Shown: in pieces, positions 30,729-40,774 of the stretch
How positions within the stretch are numbered: position 1 is the first letter of the stretch
How the letters are laid out: every line of letters begins with the position of its first letter
Origin: Phascolarctos cinereus
Lineage: Eukaryota; Chordata; Mammalia; Diprotodontia; Phascolarctidae
Length of the DNA: 64,000 nt
NCBI RefSeq assembly: GCF_002099425.1
Contig: NW_018344068.1
Coordinates: 5,132,001-5,196,000, forward strand
Reading direction: 5' to 3'
The notes under the pieces: model-generated
What the model saw: only the letters and a program-made list of their open reading frames with translations
Database searches by the model: none
Told to the model about the DNA's origin: nothing
Position numbers and translations under genes: made by a program

Positions 30729-31984
30729 GGTCAAGACCTGTTATTGTAGCCAAGTGGGGTATTGGCTGTGTGTAGGGTACTCACTCGAACAATCACACCA
30801 ATTTTTACCTCTCATTGCTACTGGATTTTTTTCTTGTTAAGTGTCTCTCTTTGGTTCATAGGCAGTTTACAGTCGGGATATTTTGAAGATTACTAATATT
30901 ACAGAAATTTCCTCTATGGTTGTCTCCCCACCCCCAACCTCTTACCTCAACCTTCTGAAAAGAGGAAAACATCCTCTTCCTTTTGAGTCTATGTCTCTTT
31001 TCTCAATCCAAATAGATCTGGACAAAAATAACTTCAAAGCAGTTTCAAGTAACATAGACATGCAAATAAGAAAGGATCTAAAGGAACAGGCTTCCATTTG
31101 TAGGCTATGATGGCTGCATTTGGTGGGGAAGACCCTACCTCTAACCCTTTTACCCACTGATATGAAGGGAAACAAGAAGTGAGTGGCCAGACAGGTAAAT
31201 GAAGGAGAGCTTCCTGGGGCAGTGTCCCTAGTAGGAAGATGAAAGGCACTATGGACTGGATTCCTGCAGTCTCACCAACCACCAGAGCTATTTTCTGCTC
31301 CTACTCTCTCAACCTGCTGATTCTGTTTCTCCTCACCTTCTTCATGCATGCTCTGCAGGATTAGACTTCCCTCTCCTCCATCTCTCCCCATGGCTTCTCT
31401 GCACGTCAGCCATAAGACTTCTTCATAGAAGGAATTTCCTTCCAAGGTCAAAAGCCCTGCAACCTTGGAGAACTCTGTTCAAAGTGTGCAAGCCTGTATG
31501 CAGACTCACCCCAGCACCTCTGGCAATGTTAGGGGCTGGTACAAATTACCACAATTGCACAGGTTAGTCACTTCACAAAGGTGAAACTGTGAAAACTCAG
31601 ACTGTGAAGAACCCCATCCCCAACATTTCTATGGTCTGTTTTCCCCTGCCTTCGAGGGCTCCTGAAACCATTATTACATGATTGTGTACATACTAGAAGA
31701 CTGGCCCAAAGTCACATCAACAGTTTGGAACCAGTCTGGCCAGCTTGACAAGACCATCCTGGTGAACATTAGCAAGGTCAAGTCTTTGGTACAAGGCCCT
31801 TGTGGTTTTACAATAGACTACATTATTCGACAAGCCAATAGTGGAGCTTGGGAGGCCTTAGTAGGTCTTCCATCCTAAAGTAGTGTGGCACACATGGCCA
31901 CAATAATATTCCCCTACCCCATCTTCTCCTAGAACTTTTGCTGTTCTTATAGAGCCCCAGAACATCAGAGTCAAGGCAGGGAGG
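30729..31984. other. Unassigned, repeat-poor
   Basis: About 1.25 kb without a repeat I recognise. One octamer-like ATGCAAAT lies near 31060. Frames at 30883-31110, 31034-31282 and 31678-31878 lack domains. Confidence 0.35.
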
Positions 31985-32178
31985 AGTCTGAGACTCAGGA
32001 TGTGAATTGCCAGGATGACAGAGTGAGTTGCTGGCTGAGCAAAAGCCAGGACTCAAGTCCTTTAAGATCCTGTCCAGAGATCCTTCTATCGTTCTCTAAT
32101 TCAAATGACTTCCCCTCTTTCCACCTTAGTCACGGAATCTGTAAAACAAGGGAATGGATCAGGCTCAGCAGATTCAAC
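31985..32178. mobile_element. Two weak MIR traces
   Basis: 31985-32090 looks reverse (GAGACTCAGGATGTGAATTG, CAGGACTCAAGTCC). 32090-32178 looks forward (ACGGAATCTGTAAAACAAGG). Low certainty. Confidence 0.4.
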
Positions 32179-32179
32179 T

Positions 32180-32476
32180 CTACAATTGTTTATTAAGTGT
32201 CAACTTTATTCATCTTATTTTTTGTAAAATGCAAAGTTTTTTGCTATACGAGAAGACAGAGCAGAATAGACACAATCCCTACCTCTGAGGCACTCACAGA
32301 CTAACAGAGAATATAATACATGAGTATGAATAATAAGAGATGAAATGTAATCATTACACAAGAAAGACTGTCAAGGTGTTGGAGGGAGCAGGGATTGCCA
32401 TGCCTAGGGGAAATCCATCAAGACTTCATGGAGGAGATGGGGCCTGAGCCGGCTCTTGGGAGTTGGGAAAAGATTT
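32180..32476 (-). mobile_element. L2 LINE 3' region, reverse
   Basis: AATTGTTTATTAAGTGTCAA, CACAATCCCTACCTCTGAGG, ACAGACTAACAGAGAATATA, CAAGACTTCATGGAGGAGAT. Confidence 0.75.
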
Positions 32477-32599
32477 CAACACATAAAAAATGAGTGATAG
32501 AGATCATCCAATGTAATGGCTATATCTGGGATACACTAAGGTCCAATCCAGGAATCTACCAAGACACCATCTCCCAGCCATTACTCACCTTTCCACCTC

Positions 32600-33051
32600 A
32601 TGCTTTGGGAACAAGAATTAAACTGATATCAACATTACTACTAGAAAGGGCATACCCTGTGGTTCAACTCATAATCCCTGTGACTCTCCAGACTAGAAGG
32701 ACCTTGGAAGGAACTAAAACTCCTTTTCCTGGCCATCCCTCCCCTCCACGTATTGTTTCTCGATATTAGAAGGTAAGCTCATCTTGTTTTTTATTTGTAT
32801 CCCCAGAACCTATCACACTGCCAGGCATACAGTAAGAACTTAATATGTGCATATTGATTAATTGATCAGGTCCCTTTTAGATCCACCACTCCCCTATATG
32901 TGTTATGTTCACCTATTAGATGTAAGCTCATCTCATTCTTGTATTTTCATCCCCAATACCTATCACAGTTCCTGGCACATAGTAGGCACTTAATAAATGC
33001 ATGTTGACTGATTGATTAATTGATAAGGTCCATTTGAGATCTAAAATTCCC
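32600..33051 (+). mobile_element. L2 LINE tail, locally duplicated
   Basis: L2 3' ends at 32763-32870 (AGGTAAGCTCATCTTG … GCATACAGTAAGAACTTAAT) and 32914-33025 (TGTAAGCTCATCTCATTC … GCACATAGTAGGCACTTAAT). Both are followed by related non-L2 sequence. 32600-32760 is weaker L2-like text. Confidence 0.75.
32763..33051. repeat. 151-bp tandem duplication
   Basis: The unit starting TATTAGA at 32763 restarts at 32914. The shared flank TTAATTGATCAGGTCCCTTT / TTAATTGATAAGGTCCATTT beyond the L2 terminus shows duplication rather than two L2 insertions. Confidence 0.7.
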
Positions 33052-33344
33052 ATGATTCCACAATTTCATATTCCAAGCTCATAATTACCCAAATAGGTTT
33101 ATTTTTGACTAAATGAATAAGCGAATTTACTCGTCACTGGTTGCACGTATAGACATATGCTAGGAAAACCTGTTCCCTGTATTACTTCCCATCACAATTT
33201 CCAGAGAAGCACTCATGCCCTTGTTGTACGTGAATGTAATGGAATATTAATGTGCTCTAAGAAATGGTGAATCTAAAGAAATAAGAGAGGATATATGAAC
33301 TGATGCAGTGTGAAGTAAACAGAACCAGGAAAATAAGACTTGCA

Positions 33345-33610
33345 AGAGCTAACATTTATCAAACTAAGATTTAACTTAATCAAACTAGATTTAACAATCT
33401 AACATTTACAAATTGCTTTACATATATTATGTCATCTGATCCTCACAACAGTCTTATGCTATAATGTTCTTATTACCCCGACTGAATGGAAGCAAGAACT
33501 GAAGCTGAGAGAGTAAGTGCCTCCTCCAGGGTTACTTAGCAAGTGTCTGGGGAAGCATGTGGACGCAGATCACCTCAACACTAAGTCCAACACTATCCAT
33601 TCTGTCATCT
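33345..33610 (-). mobile_element. MIR SINE inserted in the L1
   Basis: TTTACAAATTGCTTTACATA, ATCTGATCCTCACAACAGTC, CTCCTCCAGGGTTACTTAGC, then a diverged head. A small internal duplication of the TTTAACNNAATCAAACTA type precedes it (33366-33397). Confidence 0.75.
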
Positions 33611-33620
33611 CACAATGACT

Positions 33621-33867
33621 TTGTTGGTGTTGAGTCATTTCAGTCATGTCTGACTCTTCATGACCCCATGTGGGGTTTTCTTGACAAAGATACTGGAGTG
33701 GTTTGCCATTTCCTTCTCCAGCTCATTTTACAGATGAGGAAACTGAGGGAAACGAAGATTAAGTGACTTGCCCAGGGTCACACAGCTAGTAAGTGTCTGA
33801 GGCCACATTTTAACTCAGATCTTCCTGACTCCAGGCCCAGCATTCTCTCCACTTTGCCACCTAGTTG
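33621..33867 (-). mobile_element. Marsupial SINE with RTE/BovB-like tail, reverse
   Basis: CAGTCATGTCTGACTCTTCA, GGTTTTCTTGACAAAGATAC, GACTTGCCCAGGGTCACACA, head GCCACCTAGTTG. AATGACT occurs on both sides. Confidence 0.92.
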
Positions 33868-33981
33868 AAATGACTACAACAAAGTAAATGGAAAGAAAAC
33901 AACAAAATAATCACAACTGAAGGCTACCAGATTATAATGACCAAGCCTGATCATAAAGAAGAAATGTGAGAATACCCTTTA

Positions 33982-34240
33982 AATTATGAGATCCTTGAGA
34001 GCTGGGGGGGGGGGTGGAGGCAGGTAGGTGGCGAAGTAGACAGAGCACCATAACCCTAACTCAGACCAAACACTTGACACTTATTAGCTGTGTGACCCTG
34101 GGCAAGTCAACTAACCCCAATTGCCTTTAAAAAAAAAAAGAGAGAGCAGGTAGTATTTTTTGTTTGTTTCTCCTTATATTCCTTGTATCTTCAGTGCTTA
34201 TCACAATGCCTAGCACAAGTAGGTGCTTGTGTTTGTCCTT
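33982..34240 (+). mobile_element. L2 LINE tail, split by a SINE
   Basis: TTATGAGATCCTTGAGAGCT, then after the SINE AGAGAGCAGGTAGTATTTTT, TTGTATCTTCAGTGCTTATC, ATGCCTAGCACAAGTAGGTG. GAGAGC is repeated at the junctions. Confidence 0.75.
34015..34140 (+). mobile_element. Marsupial short SINE with internal deletion
   Basis: GGCAGGTAGGTGGCGAAG is followed almost directly by CAGACCAAACACTTGACACT. The segment GGAGTCAGGAGGACCTGAGT…GGC is missing. It ends AACCCCAATTGCC and an A-run, and carries the 'CCAAACACTTGACAC' subfamily marker. Confidence 0.9.
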
Positions 34241-34249
34241 CATTCTCAA

Positions 34250-34430
34250 AGATCCTCACAACAGCCCTGTGAGGTGGGTACTATTATTGTGTCCATTTTA
34301 TGGATGTGAAAAACTGAGGCAGAAAGAGAGTTAATTGATTTGGCCTTGGGTCAGACAGCTGGTGTCTGAGACAGAATTTGAACTCAGATCTTCCTGCCTC
34401 CAGGCCTAGCATTCCATCCACTGTGTCGAT
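34250..34430 (-). mobile_element. MIR SINE
   Basis: ATCCTCACAACAGCCCTGTG, TGATTTGGCCTTGGGTCAGA, TTTGAACTCAGATCTTCCTG, CATTCCATCCACTGTG. Confidence 0.85.
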
Positions 34431-34549
34431 TTAAAAAAAAATCACAATAAAATATATTTAAAAAGAAAAAAAATCTAGCCATTTTCACCCCACCCCCACC
34501 CTTTATACTGCAATTGCTTTCCCTCCCAATGCTTTGAAGCCATGTCATG

Positions 34550-34932
34550 CAAGGATAAAAACTGAGTTAAGTTTAACGTGGAGAGGAGAGACTTGGGGTG
34601 GGAGGCTTGATAACTACATTCAAATGCTTGAAGGATTGGGGTGTATGGGAGGCTTTATTAGGCTTGCTCTTCTCGGCCCCAGAGGCCTGAACCAGGAGCA
34701 ACAGGGTATAATTTGAAGAAGGGTAGATTTCAGTTTGATTCTAGTAAAAGCTCCCTAACAATTATTGTTGTCATGAAGTGGGATGAGTTCTCCATCCTCA
34801 GAGGTCTTCCAGTGACCTTCCGGCTTGGTGACCACTTCTTGATTATGCTTTATAAGGGATTCCTGCTCAGGTTGGGCTGGGGTTAGACAGCCTCAGAGGG
34901 CCCTTCCCACTCTGAGATTCTATGATACTACC
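34550..34932 (+). mobile_element. CR1/L3 LINE 3' end
   Basis: CTTGATAACTACATTCAAAT, TCGGCCCCAGAGGCCTGAAC, GAGGTCTTCCAGTGACCTTC, GGTTAGACAGCCTCAGAGGG, CACTCTGAGATTCTATGATA. The better-preserved of the CR1 termini here. Confidence 0.9.
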
Positions 34933-36379
34933 ACTCTGAGCCAAATTAGGTTCATTAAAAAACAAGCTATTTTTTTCTCTGCTTGGGAGAAGCCAGTTTA
35001 ACTTCCACAGGACCCAGATGAGAAGACTGCTTCAGCCTGCCCCTCCCCTGACACTGAACATTAATTGCCTGTTTCCCCAGAGAGTTCTGAGGTTTCCTAC
35101 TGGTTGATTAACTGAGGAATAAAAGGGCCTTGTGAGCAGCCAGGATGAAGTAGGACCGACGAACTTTGCGGTGGAAGGTTAATGAGGAGCACTCCGAGTC
35201 AGTCACCACAAATCTAAGCACCTACTAATTGGACAAAAGAGATGGGTTACTTGGAGCTGCCTGGACCATCCAGGGAAACCCCAAGGCAGCGATCTGCTGA
35301 TTTCTCATAGGAAAAAGAGCTAAGCCCAAATGGAATATTCTCCAAATGGGTATTGGTGGATTTTTTTTCCCCCTCCTCCTCCTGGTGATTTGTATCAAAG
35401 TACTATTTACAATAATTCATTATCAAATTGGCCTCCCCTATGCATGGAGTAGACTTAATCTGCATATGTAAATAACTTAAGCCTTAGGAATTAATGAGTT
35501 GCCCTAATTGAGTTTACCCTTTTCAATTAATCAGATTCCTAAGACTCTAGCCTATTCAGAGCTCATTAGCATCTCAAGGATCCTTGGGTCTAAGCTTGCA
35601 GTAGGATTTAGGATTCCTAGAGAGCGGACTTCAGGGGTCCCAAGACCTCTGAAACAGTCCACACCAATAGAATAGGGAACAGCTCATAAGATGTTGTGGA
35701 CAAATATATGAGTGTATGACACTGTCTTCACTGCTCAGTCCTTTAGAGTGCTCTGGTCTAAAGCTGCATACATGGCTCAGTGAATGAGATTTTCCTAGGG
35801 ACACAGAAACACCAGGAAAGCCATCAGGTAATCAGACTCCCCAGAGCTACACTATTCTCATACGATGTGCACTCAACTGGCTTTCATGCTCTTCCTCTTT
35901 TTAAACCATGTGTAAATGATTTCAAAACATGTAAATAAACCAGAGGATTATGGTTAGCCTGAACACCAGTGCAGAGGCTTGGGCTTTTCCTGTTTTAGAC
36001 AGTGCCTATAGGCAGCCTTAGAGTTGGAGAGAGACTGACGTGAGGCCCTCATAAGGGCTGTTGGCAGCACCTTCCTGCCTCTAATTCCCTGATTATGGTA
36101 GCAAGGTTGAGTTGATGCCCTTTCCACATTACGTTGCAGAGCATACAGCAGACACAAAGACACTCCCTCCCGATAGGAGACCCCTCCCCAAAGAGTAGGC
36201 CAAGGGCTTCAAGCTCTCAGGAAGGGCTCACCATATATCTTGGCAAGCAGAGGATGATTTCCTACAGTGTGTGAAATGAGGGCTCCAGATCCTACCCTGA
36301 AATATCTCCTCCATTTCCCTGGTGCCCAAACTTCCAAAAAGAGACTGAGCATCTGTTCCTGTTAAAATGTAAGCTGCCT
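34933..36379. other. Repeat-free island, 1.4 kb
   Basis: One of the longest stretches with no transposon. Its core is listed separately (35320-35600). Short frames at 35954-36163 and 36228-36413 have no recognisable product. Confidence 0.45.
35320..35600. promoter_or_regulatory. Homeodomain-site-rich block, candidate enhancer
   Basis: Within about 160 bases: ACAATAATTCATTATC, GACTTAATCTGCATATG, GGAATTAATGAG, CCCTAATTGAG, TCAATTAATCAG and GCTCATTAGC. At least eight TAAT/ATTA cores plus octamer-like ATGCAT and CATATG. No repeat text and no coding frame. Enhancer identity is inference. Confidence 0.4.
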
Positions 36380-36522
36380 GGGGTACAGCTAGGTGATGCA
36401 GTGGATAGAGCACTGGCCCTGAAGTCAGGAGGACCTGAGTTCAAATCCACCTCAGACTTGACACTTACTAGCTGTGTGACCCTGGGCAAGTCACTTAACC
36501 CCAATTGCCTAGAATTTAAAAA
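36380..36522 (+). mobile_element. Marsupial short SINE with 16-bp duplication
   Basis: GGTACAGCTAGGTGATGCAG through GACCCTGGGCAAGTCACTTA. AAAATGTAAGCTGCCT (36364-36379) and AAAATGTAAGTTGCCT (36523-36538) differ at one base. Confidence 0.95.
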
Positions 36523-36554
36523 AAAATGTAAGTTGCCTAGAAAGGGGGTTGTGT

Positions 36555-36905
36555 CTTAAGCTATTCTCAAGTCAAGAGACATATATTCTAGTCTCAACTC
36601 TACCAATCACCAGCTGGAGACTACACATCCCTGTCTCCCTCATAGCGTTGCTGTTAGGAGCAAATGAGATCGTGAGGGATGGAAAGACAGATGAATTTAG
36701 AGTCAGAGGACTTAGGTTTGAATTCCAACTTTGCTACTTGCTCCTCATGTGACCCTGAGCAAGTCACGAGCCTCAGGGCTCAGTTTCCTCATCTGTAAAA
36801 TGAAAGGTTAGATTAAGTGACTTCTAAAAATCCTTTGGAGCTCTGCATCTGTGATCCAATGATACGTGATGAAAGTCATTTGTAAACTATAAGGTCTTAT
36901 CAGTG
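36555..36905 (+). mobile_element. MIR SINE split by a second MIR
   Basis: Outer MIR: TCTCAACTCTACCAATCACC, GCGTTGCTGTTAGGAGCAAA (36555-36670) and TTTGTAAACTATAAGGTC (36863-36905). Inner MIR (36672-36862): GGTTTGAATTCCAACTTTGC, CTGAGCAAGTCACGAGCCTC, TCCTCATCTGTAAAATGAAA. Confidence 0.78.
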
Positions 36906-36944
36906 GTAAAGTATTTGAAAACTGAAAGCCCAAAGCAAATGTCA

Positions 36945-37196
36945 TCATTGTATTTCATTATTGTTCAGTTGTTTCAGTCTTGTCTGACTCTGTGTGATCC
37001 CATTTGGGGATATAAATACTGGAGTTGTTTGCCATTTCCTTCTCCAGCTCATTTTACAGATAAGGGAACTGAGGCAAACAGGGTGAAGTGACTTGCTCAG
37101 GGTCACAGAGCTAGTAAATGTCTGAGGCCATGTTTGAACTCAGATCTTCCTGATTCCAGGACTGCTACTCTATCTACTGAACCACCTAGCTGCCTT
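36945..37196 (-). mobile_element. Marsupial SINE with RTE/BovB-like tail, reverse
   Basis: TTGTTCAGTTGTTTCAGTCT, GATCCCATTTGGGGATATAA, TTTCCTTCTCCAGCTCATTT, GACTTGCTCAGGGTCACAGA, CACCTAGCTGCC. Confidence 0.92.
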
Positions 37197-37387
37197 TGTA
37201 TTTTACATAACATTAATTTGAGCTTAGAACTATGCTATGTACTTATGGGGATGAAAACTGAAAAATCTGCTGAGTTCAAGGCTTAGTTGGAGAAGCTAGC
37301 TGGACGGCCAATGAAAAGGTTAAGGTAACAATCGCACACAGTGTATGATAAATGTCAGGTGAGAAATATAGCCCCTCAAGGCTAGAG

Positions 37388-38223
37388 CAGGGGTTCTTAA
37401 CCTGAGATCTGCAGACTGTTTTAGGACTTTGATGACTACATTTCAACGTAACTGATTTCCTTTGTAATCTTAGGTATCTTATTTTATGCATTTAGATTTG
37501 GTGGCTAGATTTTTTTTTCCTTCTCTATTCTATCGTTGTTTTTTTAAACTGGGACAATTAACTCTTTTGTTAATGTAGTTTTCATTTATGGTTTCTTGAA
37601 ATACAGCTCTGAAAAACCAGGCTTTGATAGTCCATTATGATGCAAATGGACCTACTTGACTATGTCTTTGAACCCATAGCACTCTGCCTTTCACTGACTG
37701 GCCAATAATAGGCCCAAGCCTCACTTGCTTACTGTTTGGGTTTTGAGGATTCAGAGTTAGTGTAAATAGCAATTTTTTCCTTTCTGTAATGAAACTCTGA
37801 AGGCCTTTGCCTCCCAGACTGATTCTTTTGTGAAGGTAAACTAGGCCATCTTTTGCCTCAATTCTTACCTAGCCTTTAATTATTGAATGGGCATTGCCTC
37901 AGACAAACTGAGACCTAGGAAAGACCTTAGCTTGAAAAGGCCAATGTCTCCCACTGTATCGGGGCCTTTGCCAGTCTTCTTGACTTATGTCTTGCCATTG
38001 GACTCTGATGACTCTGGAGGAGAGAGCGAGGCTGAAGACTTTGCACAGCTCTGCTTCCCTTAAATCCAGTTCACTTGTAAGTCAAGACATCACCCCTCCC
38101 CTCATGTCACTGGTCCTCTTCCAGAACAAAGGTTGAATAACAGCTATAAAAACTTGATTCTTTGAAGGGCCTTCTCCAGATGGCCAATGGGGTCCACGAC
38201 TCACAACAGGTGAAGAACCCATG
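37388..38223 (+). mobile_element. hAT-like MITE in L2, split by an RTE-like copy
   Basis: The left half is CAGGGGTTCTTAACCTGAGA … TATTTTATGCATTTA (37388-37495). The right half is CTTCTCCAGATGGCCAATGG, GGTCCACGACTCACAACAGG, TGAAGAACCCATG (about 38145-38223). Flanking GGCTAGAG / GGAGAGAG agree at 6 of 8 bases. Confidence 0.78.
37496..38137 (+). mobile_element. Unclassified LINE end, probably RTE-clade
   Basis: About 640 bases filling the MITE. The final 170 (GACTCTGATGACTCTGGAGG, TTCCCTTAAATCCAGTTCAC, AAGTCAAGACATCACC, CACTGGTCCTCTTCCAGAAC) match in reverse the copy at 50285-50410, so this is an interspersed family. The RTE label is a judgement, not proven. Confidence 0.6.
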
Positions 38224-38420
38224 GGAGAGAGGAAGGAGAGATCAATGTGAGTCGGGGCAGTGAGGGAAGGCTTCCTGGAGAAATTGAGGTCAGAGCTGAG
38301 CCTTGAAGGAAGGATTAAGTGTGCATGGGTGAAAAGAGGGATTGCAGGTTGGGGGAAGAGCAATAGCAGGAGATCCAAAAAGTTCTCTAGGGAGCTACAG
38401 GATAGAAAAGACCTTAGCAC

Positions 38421-38742
38421 TGGCCTCCATCAATTTATTTATCTGTTCAGCAATCGGCACATTTTAGACATGTTGATTATTGCAATCCTCACCTAGCTGT
38501 AATGAAGAAAACCCAACTCTCTTTCTAATGGAAGGCACTAATCTTTCTGTGGCTTTATTACACATCTCTAGGGAATAGTGTGTAGATCCATTGACTAACA
38601 TCCACCGTGTCCACACACAAAGGTGGTAAATAAAGTCCTATTTTCATCTCAGGCCTTTAACTATACTCTCTGAACCCATAGTTTCAGGCCTGTGTTAAGT
38701 AATGAAATAAAATCCTTTCTCTTCAAAAACTTTTTTTTTTTC
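38421..38742. other. Unassigned
   Basis: No family recognised; an 11-base T-run precedes the next SINE. Confidence 0.4.
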
Positions 38743-38982
38743 GGGGCAGCTAGGTGGTGCAGTAGATAGAGCTCCAGCTTTGGAGTCAGGAGGACCTGAG
38801 TTCAAATCCTGTCTCAGACACATGACACTTACTAGCTGTGTGACCCTGGGCAAGTCACTTGACCCTGATTGCCTGCCTCAGTTCCCTCATCTGTAAAATG
38901 AGCTGGAGAAGGAAATGGCAAACAACTCCAGTATTTATATCCCCAAATGGGATCACACAGAGTCAGACAAGACTGAAACTTT
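38743..38982 (+). mobile_element. Marsupial SINE with RTE/BovB-like tail
   Basis: GGGGCAGCTAGGTGGTGCAG, GTTCAAATCCTGTCTCAGAC, GAGCTGGAGAAGGAAATGGC, AGAGTCAGACAAGACTGAAA. Essentially complete. Confidence 0.95.
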
Positions 38983-39117
38983 GAACTTTCCTATGCTTCA
39001 ACTGATATAAAGAACCAAATCTCGATTCCATAGAAACCCTTAATTTTTTTTGGTGGGTTTGGGGGATTATAATCAAATAAACTGTATCCTGGATTTCATA
39101 AAAGAGAAACAACTTGG

Positions 39118-39335
39118 CTATTTAGAATACTTGAGTTGGAAGGTCCACTAGAGAACACTAACTCCACTTGCCTCACCTTGCTTCCATTTTACAGGCAAAA
39201 AAAAAAATACCTGCGACACAAAGTAGGAAGTGATTTGCTTAAGGTCATACAGGGGATAGTAGATCAGGAGCTTGACTTGGGCTTTCTAATTCCAAGACCA
39301 ATTTTTCGCTGTGCTTTCTGCTACATCATAATGCC
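39118..39335 (-). mobile_element. MIR SINE
   Basis: CTTGAGTTGGAAGGTCCACT, TTCCATTTTACAGGC, GTGATTTGCTTAAGGTCATA, CTTTCTAATTCCAAGACC. Confidence 0.78.
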
Positions 39336-39959
39336 TAATCAGTCAGTCCGTCATGGTGACCCGACCATACACAGTCTTTCAAACATTGCTTCATAAGCAC
39401 CTAAATTCTTACTTGAACAGTTCCAGAAAATGTCCTGGATTTTGTGGAGACTCAACCCAATCACTTTCACCTTCTCCATCTCTATTTCCAGGCCTGAACA
39501 GGGAGAACCACACTTTGGAATGGCATCCCTGAGGCTTAGCAAGACCTTCAGCCATTAGGGTGAGAGTCAGTTCTGCTTGATAGGCTGACCTGATAAAAAC
39601 AAGAAAAAGAAAGACTGGGGTATTTTGAACACCTACAGAGATCAGATGCATAACAAAAGATTGCTATCAACCACCCAGCACACAGCCTGGTTAATAGAAG
39701 TTTGATTGGGGTATCAGTCAAGTGTTTTGGGTATACAAGAAGAAAAGTTCCTATTACTCCTAGGAGGGAGATTAAGGTATCCCTGCAGGGTTGAGAAATT
39801 TGTCTGAACTCACCAGCCAGTCTTTCTCTGATTCCCCTCAGACACTACCATCATGGAGTTCAAAGCTAATTATGAACAAAATTTCTAGAACTGCTAAGAC
39901 TTTATAACCTTTAAGAGGGAGAAAAAAATGGATTGACAAAAATCCACATTCACCCACTT
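39336..39959. other. Unassigned
   Basis: Overlapping frames (39351-39651) without recognisable domains. No repeat text. Confidence 0.4.
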
Positions 39960-40260
39960 TCCTCTTCCATCTTTTTAATTAAAACATAAAATTAATCTTT
40001 AGGGAATTAAAAAGCAGACTGCTGTCTCTCTCTGCCATGGTTATGTCGACAGACAATGCTCCATATTGCCTAGTTTTATGCTGAGCGCTAATACCTTTTT
40101 TTCCGGTCCGCTGCCTCTCGATTTTAATTAAAAGATTTTCAAAGAAGCAAGAGATTTGTTCATTGTTCAACAAACCATTCCACTATCTGGCAAAATCTCG
40201 GGAGAGAACACACGCTCAGAAGATATTCTTGCAATATTCTCTGGCAGATCACAGGGAATG
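39960..40260. promoter_or_regulatory. Repeat-free block with paired TTTTAATTAAAA, candidate enhancer
   Basis: The palindrome TTTTAATTAAAA occurs at 39973-39984 and again, identical, at 40122-40133. Between them lie AAATTAATCTTTAG, several CpGs (GTCGAC, GAGCGCTAAT, TTCCGGTCCG) rare elsewhere in the window, and GTTCATTGTTCAAC after. No repeat or frame. Strong composition for a conserved element, unproven. Confidence 0.4.
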
Positions 40261-40774
40261 GAGGGAGCAGTCCTGATTGCTTTGGGCACCACAGTTTTTT
40301 TTTCTTTCTAGATAATGTATTCTAGACAGTGTTCATTATCCAGAACAAAGAGAATCGAGGTACCTAGAGATATGAGGGACTCCATCTTCCATGTCAGAGA
40401 TAAACTCTCCTGCTTCCAGTTAGACTGGATCCCCATGAGGAAGACACATTGTGGTGCTGGATCTCAGAGGGTGACAGGACCAGGAATGGCCAGGACCAGA
40501 GATGAGACAGACCTCTGGGGTAAGGGCATAGACCTGGAAAGGTCCTGGCAATGGGAGGTATTAGGTTACTAGGAACTTCCCAAAGCTTAGGTGATACTAG
40601 TCAGAGTTCCCATGCTATGTGTAAGGGTTGAGGTGCTGGAGCATCACAAGCCATGGACTTGGATAAACATAAATACCATTGATCACTTTCACATACCATC
40701 ATGGTGACCCAAGGAGGAAAGGCTTAAAGTCTAATATCACAGGCATAATACATAATAAATGCTTAGTGCTTTAG
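40261..40774. other. Unassigned
   Basis: An 85-codon frame (40315-40572) has no recognisable product. Confidence 0.4.

Larger units (their letters stand above)
33215..33975 (+). mobile_element. L1/HAL1-like LINE 3' end, split by MIR and SINE
   Basis: 33215-33344 has TGAATGTAATGGAATATTAA (relic NVMEY), ATATGAACTGATGCAGTG and AACAGAACCAGGAAAATAAG. 33868-33975 resumes with AATGACTACAACAAAGTAAA, GGAAAGAAAACAACAAAA and ATAATGACCAAGCCTGATC. Same subfamily as 52846-53190. Confidence 0.82.
37205..38420 (-). mobile_element. L2 LINE 3' region, split by a MITE
   Basis: 37205-37387: TTAGAACTATGCTATGTACT, GTTCAAGGCTTAGTTGGAGA. 38224-38420 continues with AGTGAGGGAAGGCTTCCTGG, AGAGCTGAGCCTTGAAGGAA and GGGTGAAAAGAGGGATTGCA. 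Confidence 0.75.

Noticed and set aside
31678-31878. 66-codon frame in unassigned DNA
   Set aside because: Reads like a possible exon at first but lacks convincing flanking splice sites and any known homologue.
34226-34250. GTTTGTCCTTCATTCTCAAAG as a further copy of the 50285 family
   Set aside because: Only about 21 bases match, between an L2 and a MIR; too short to call.
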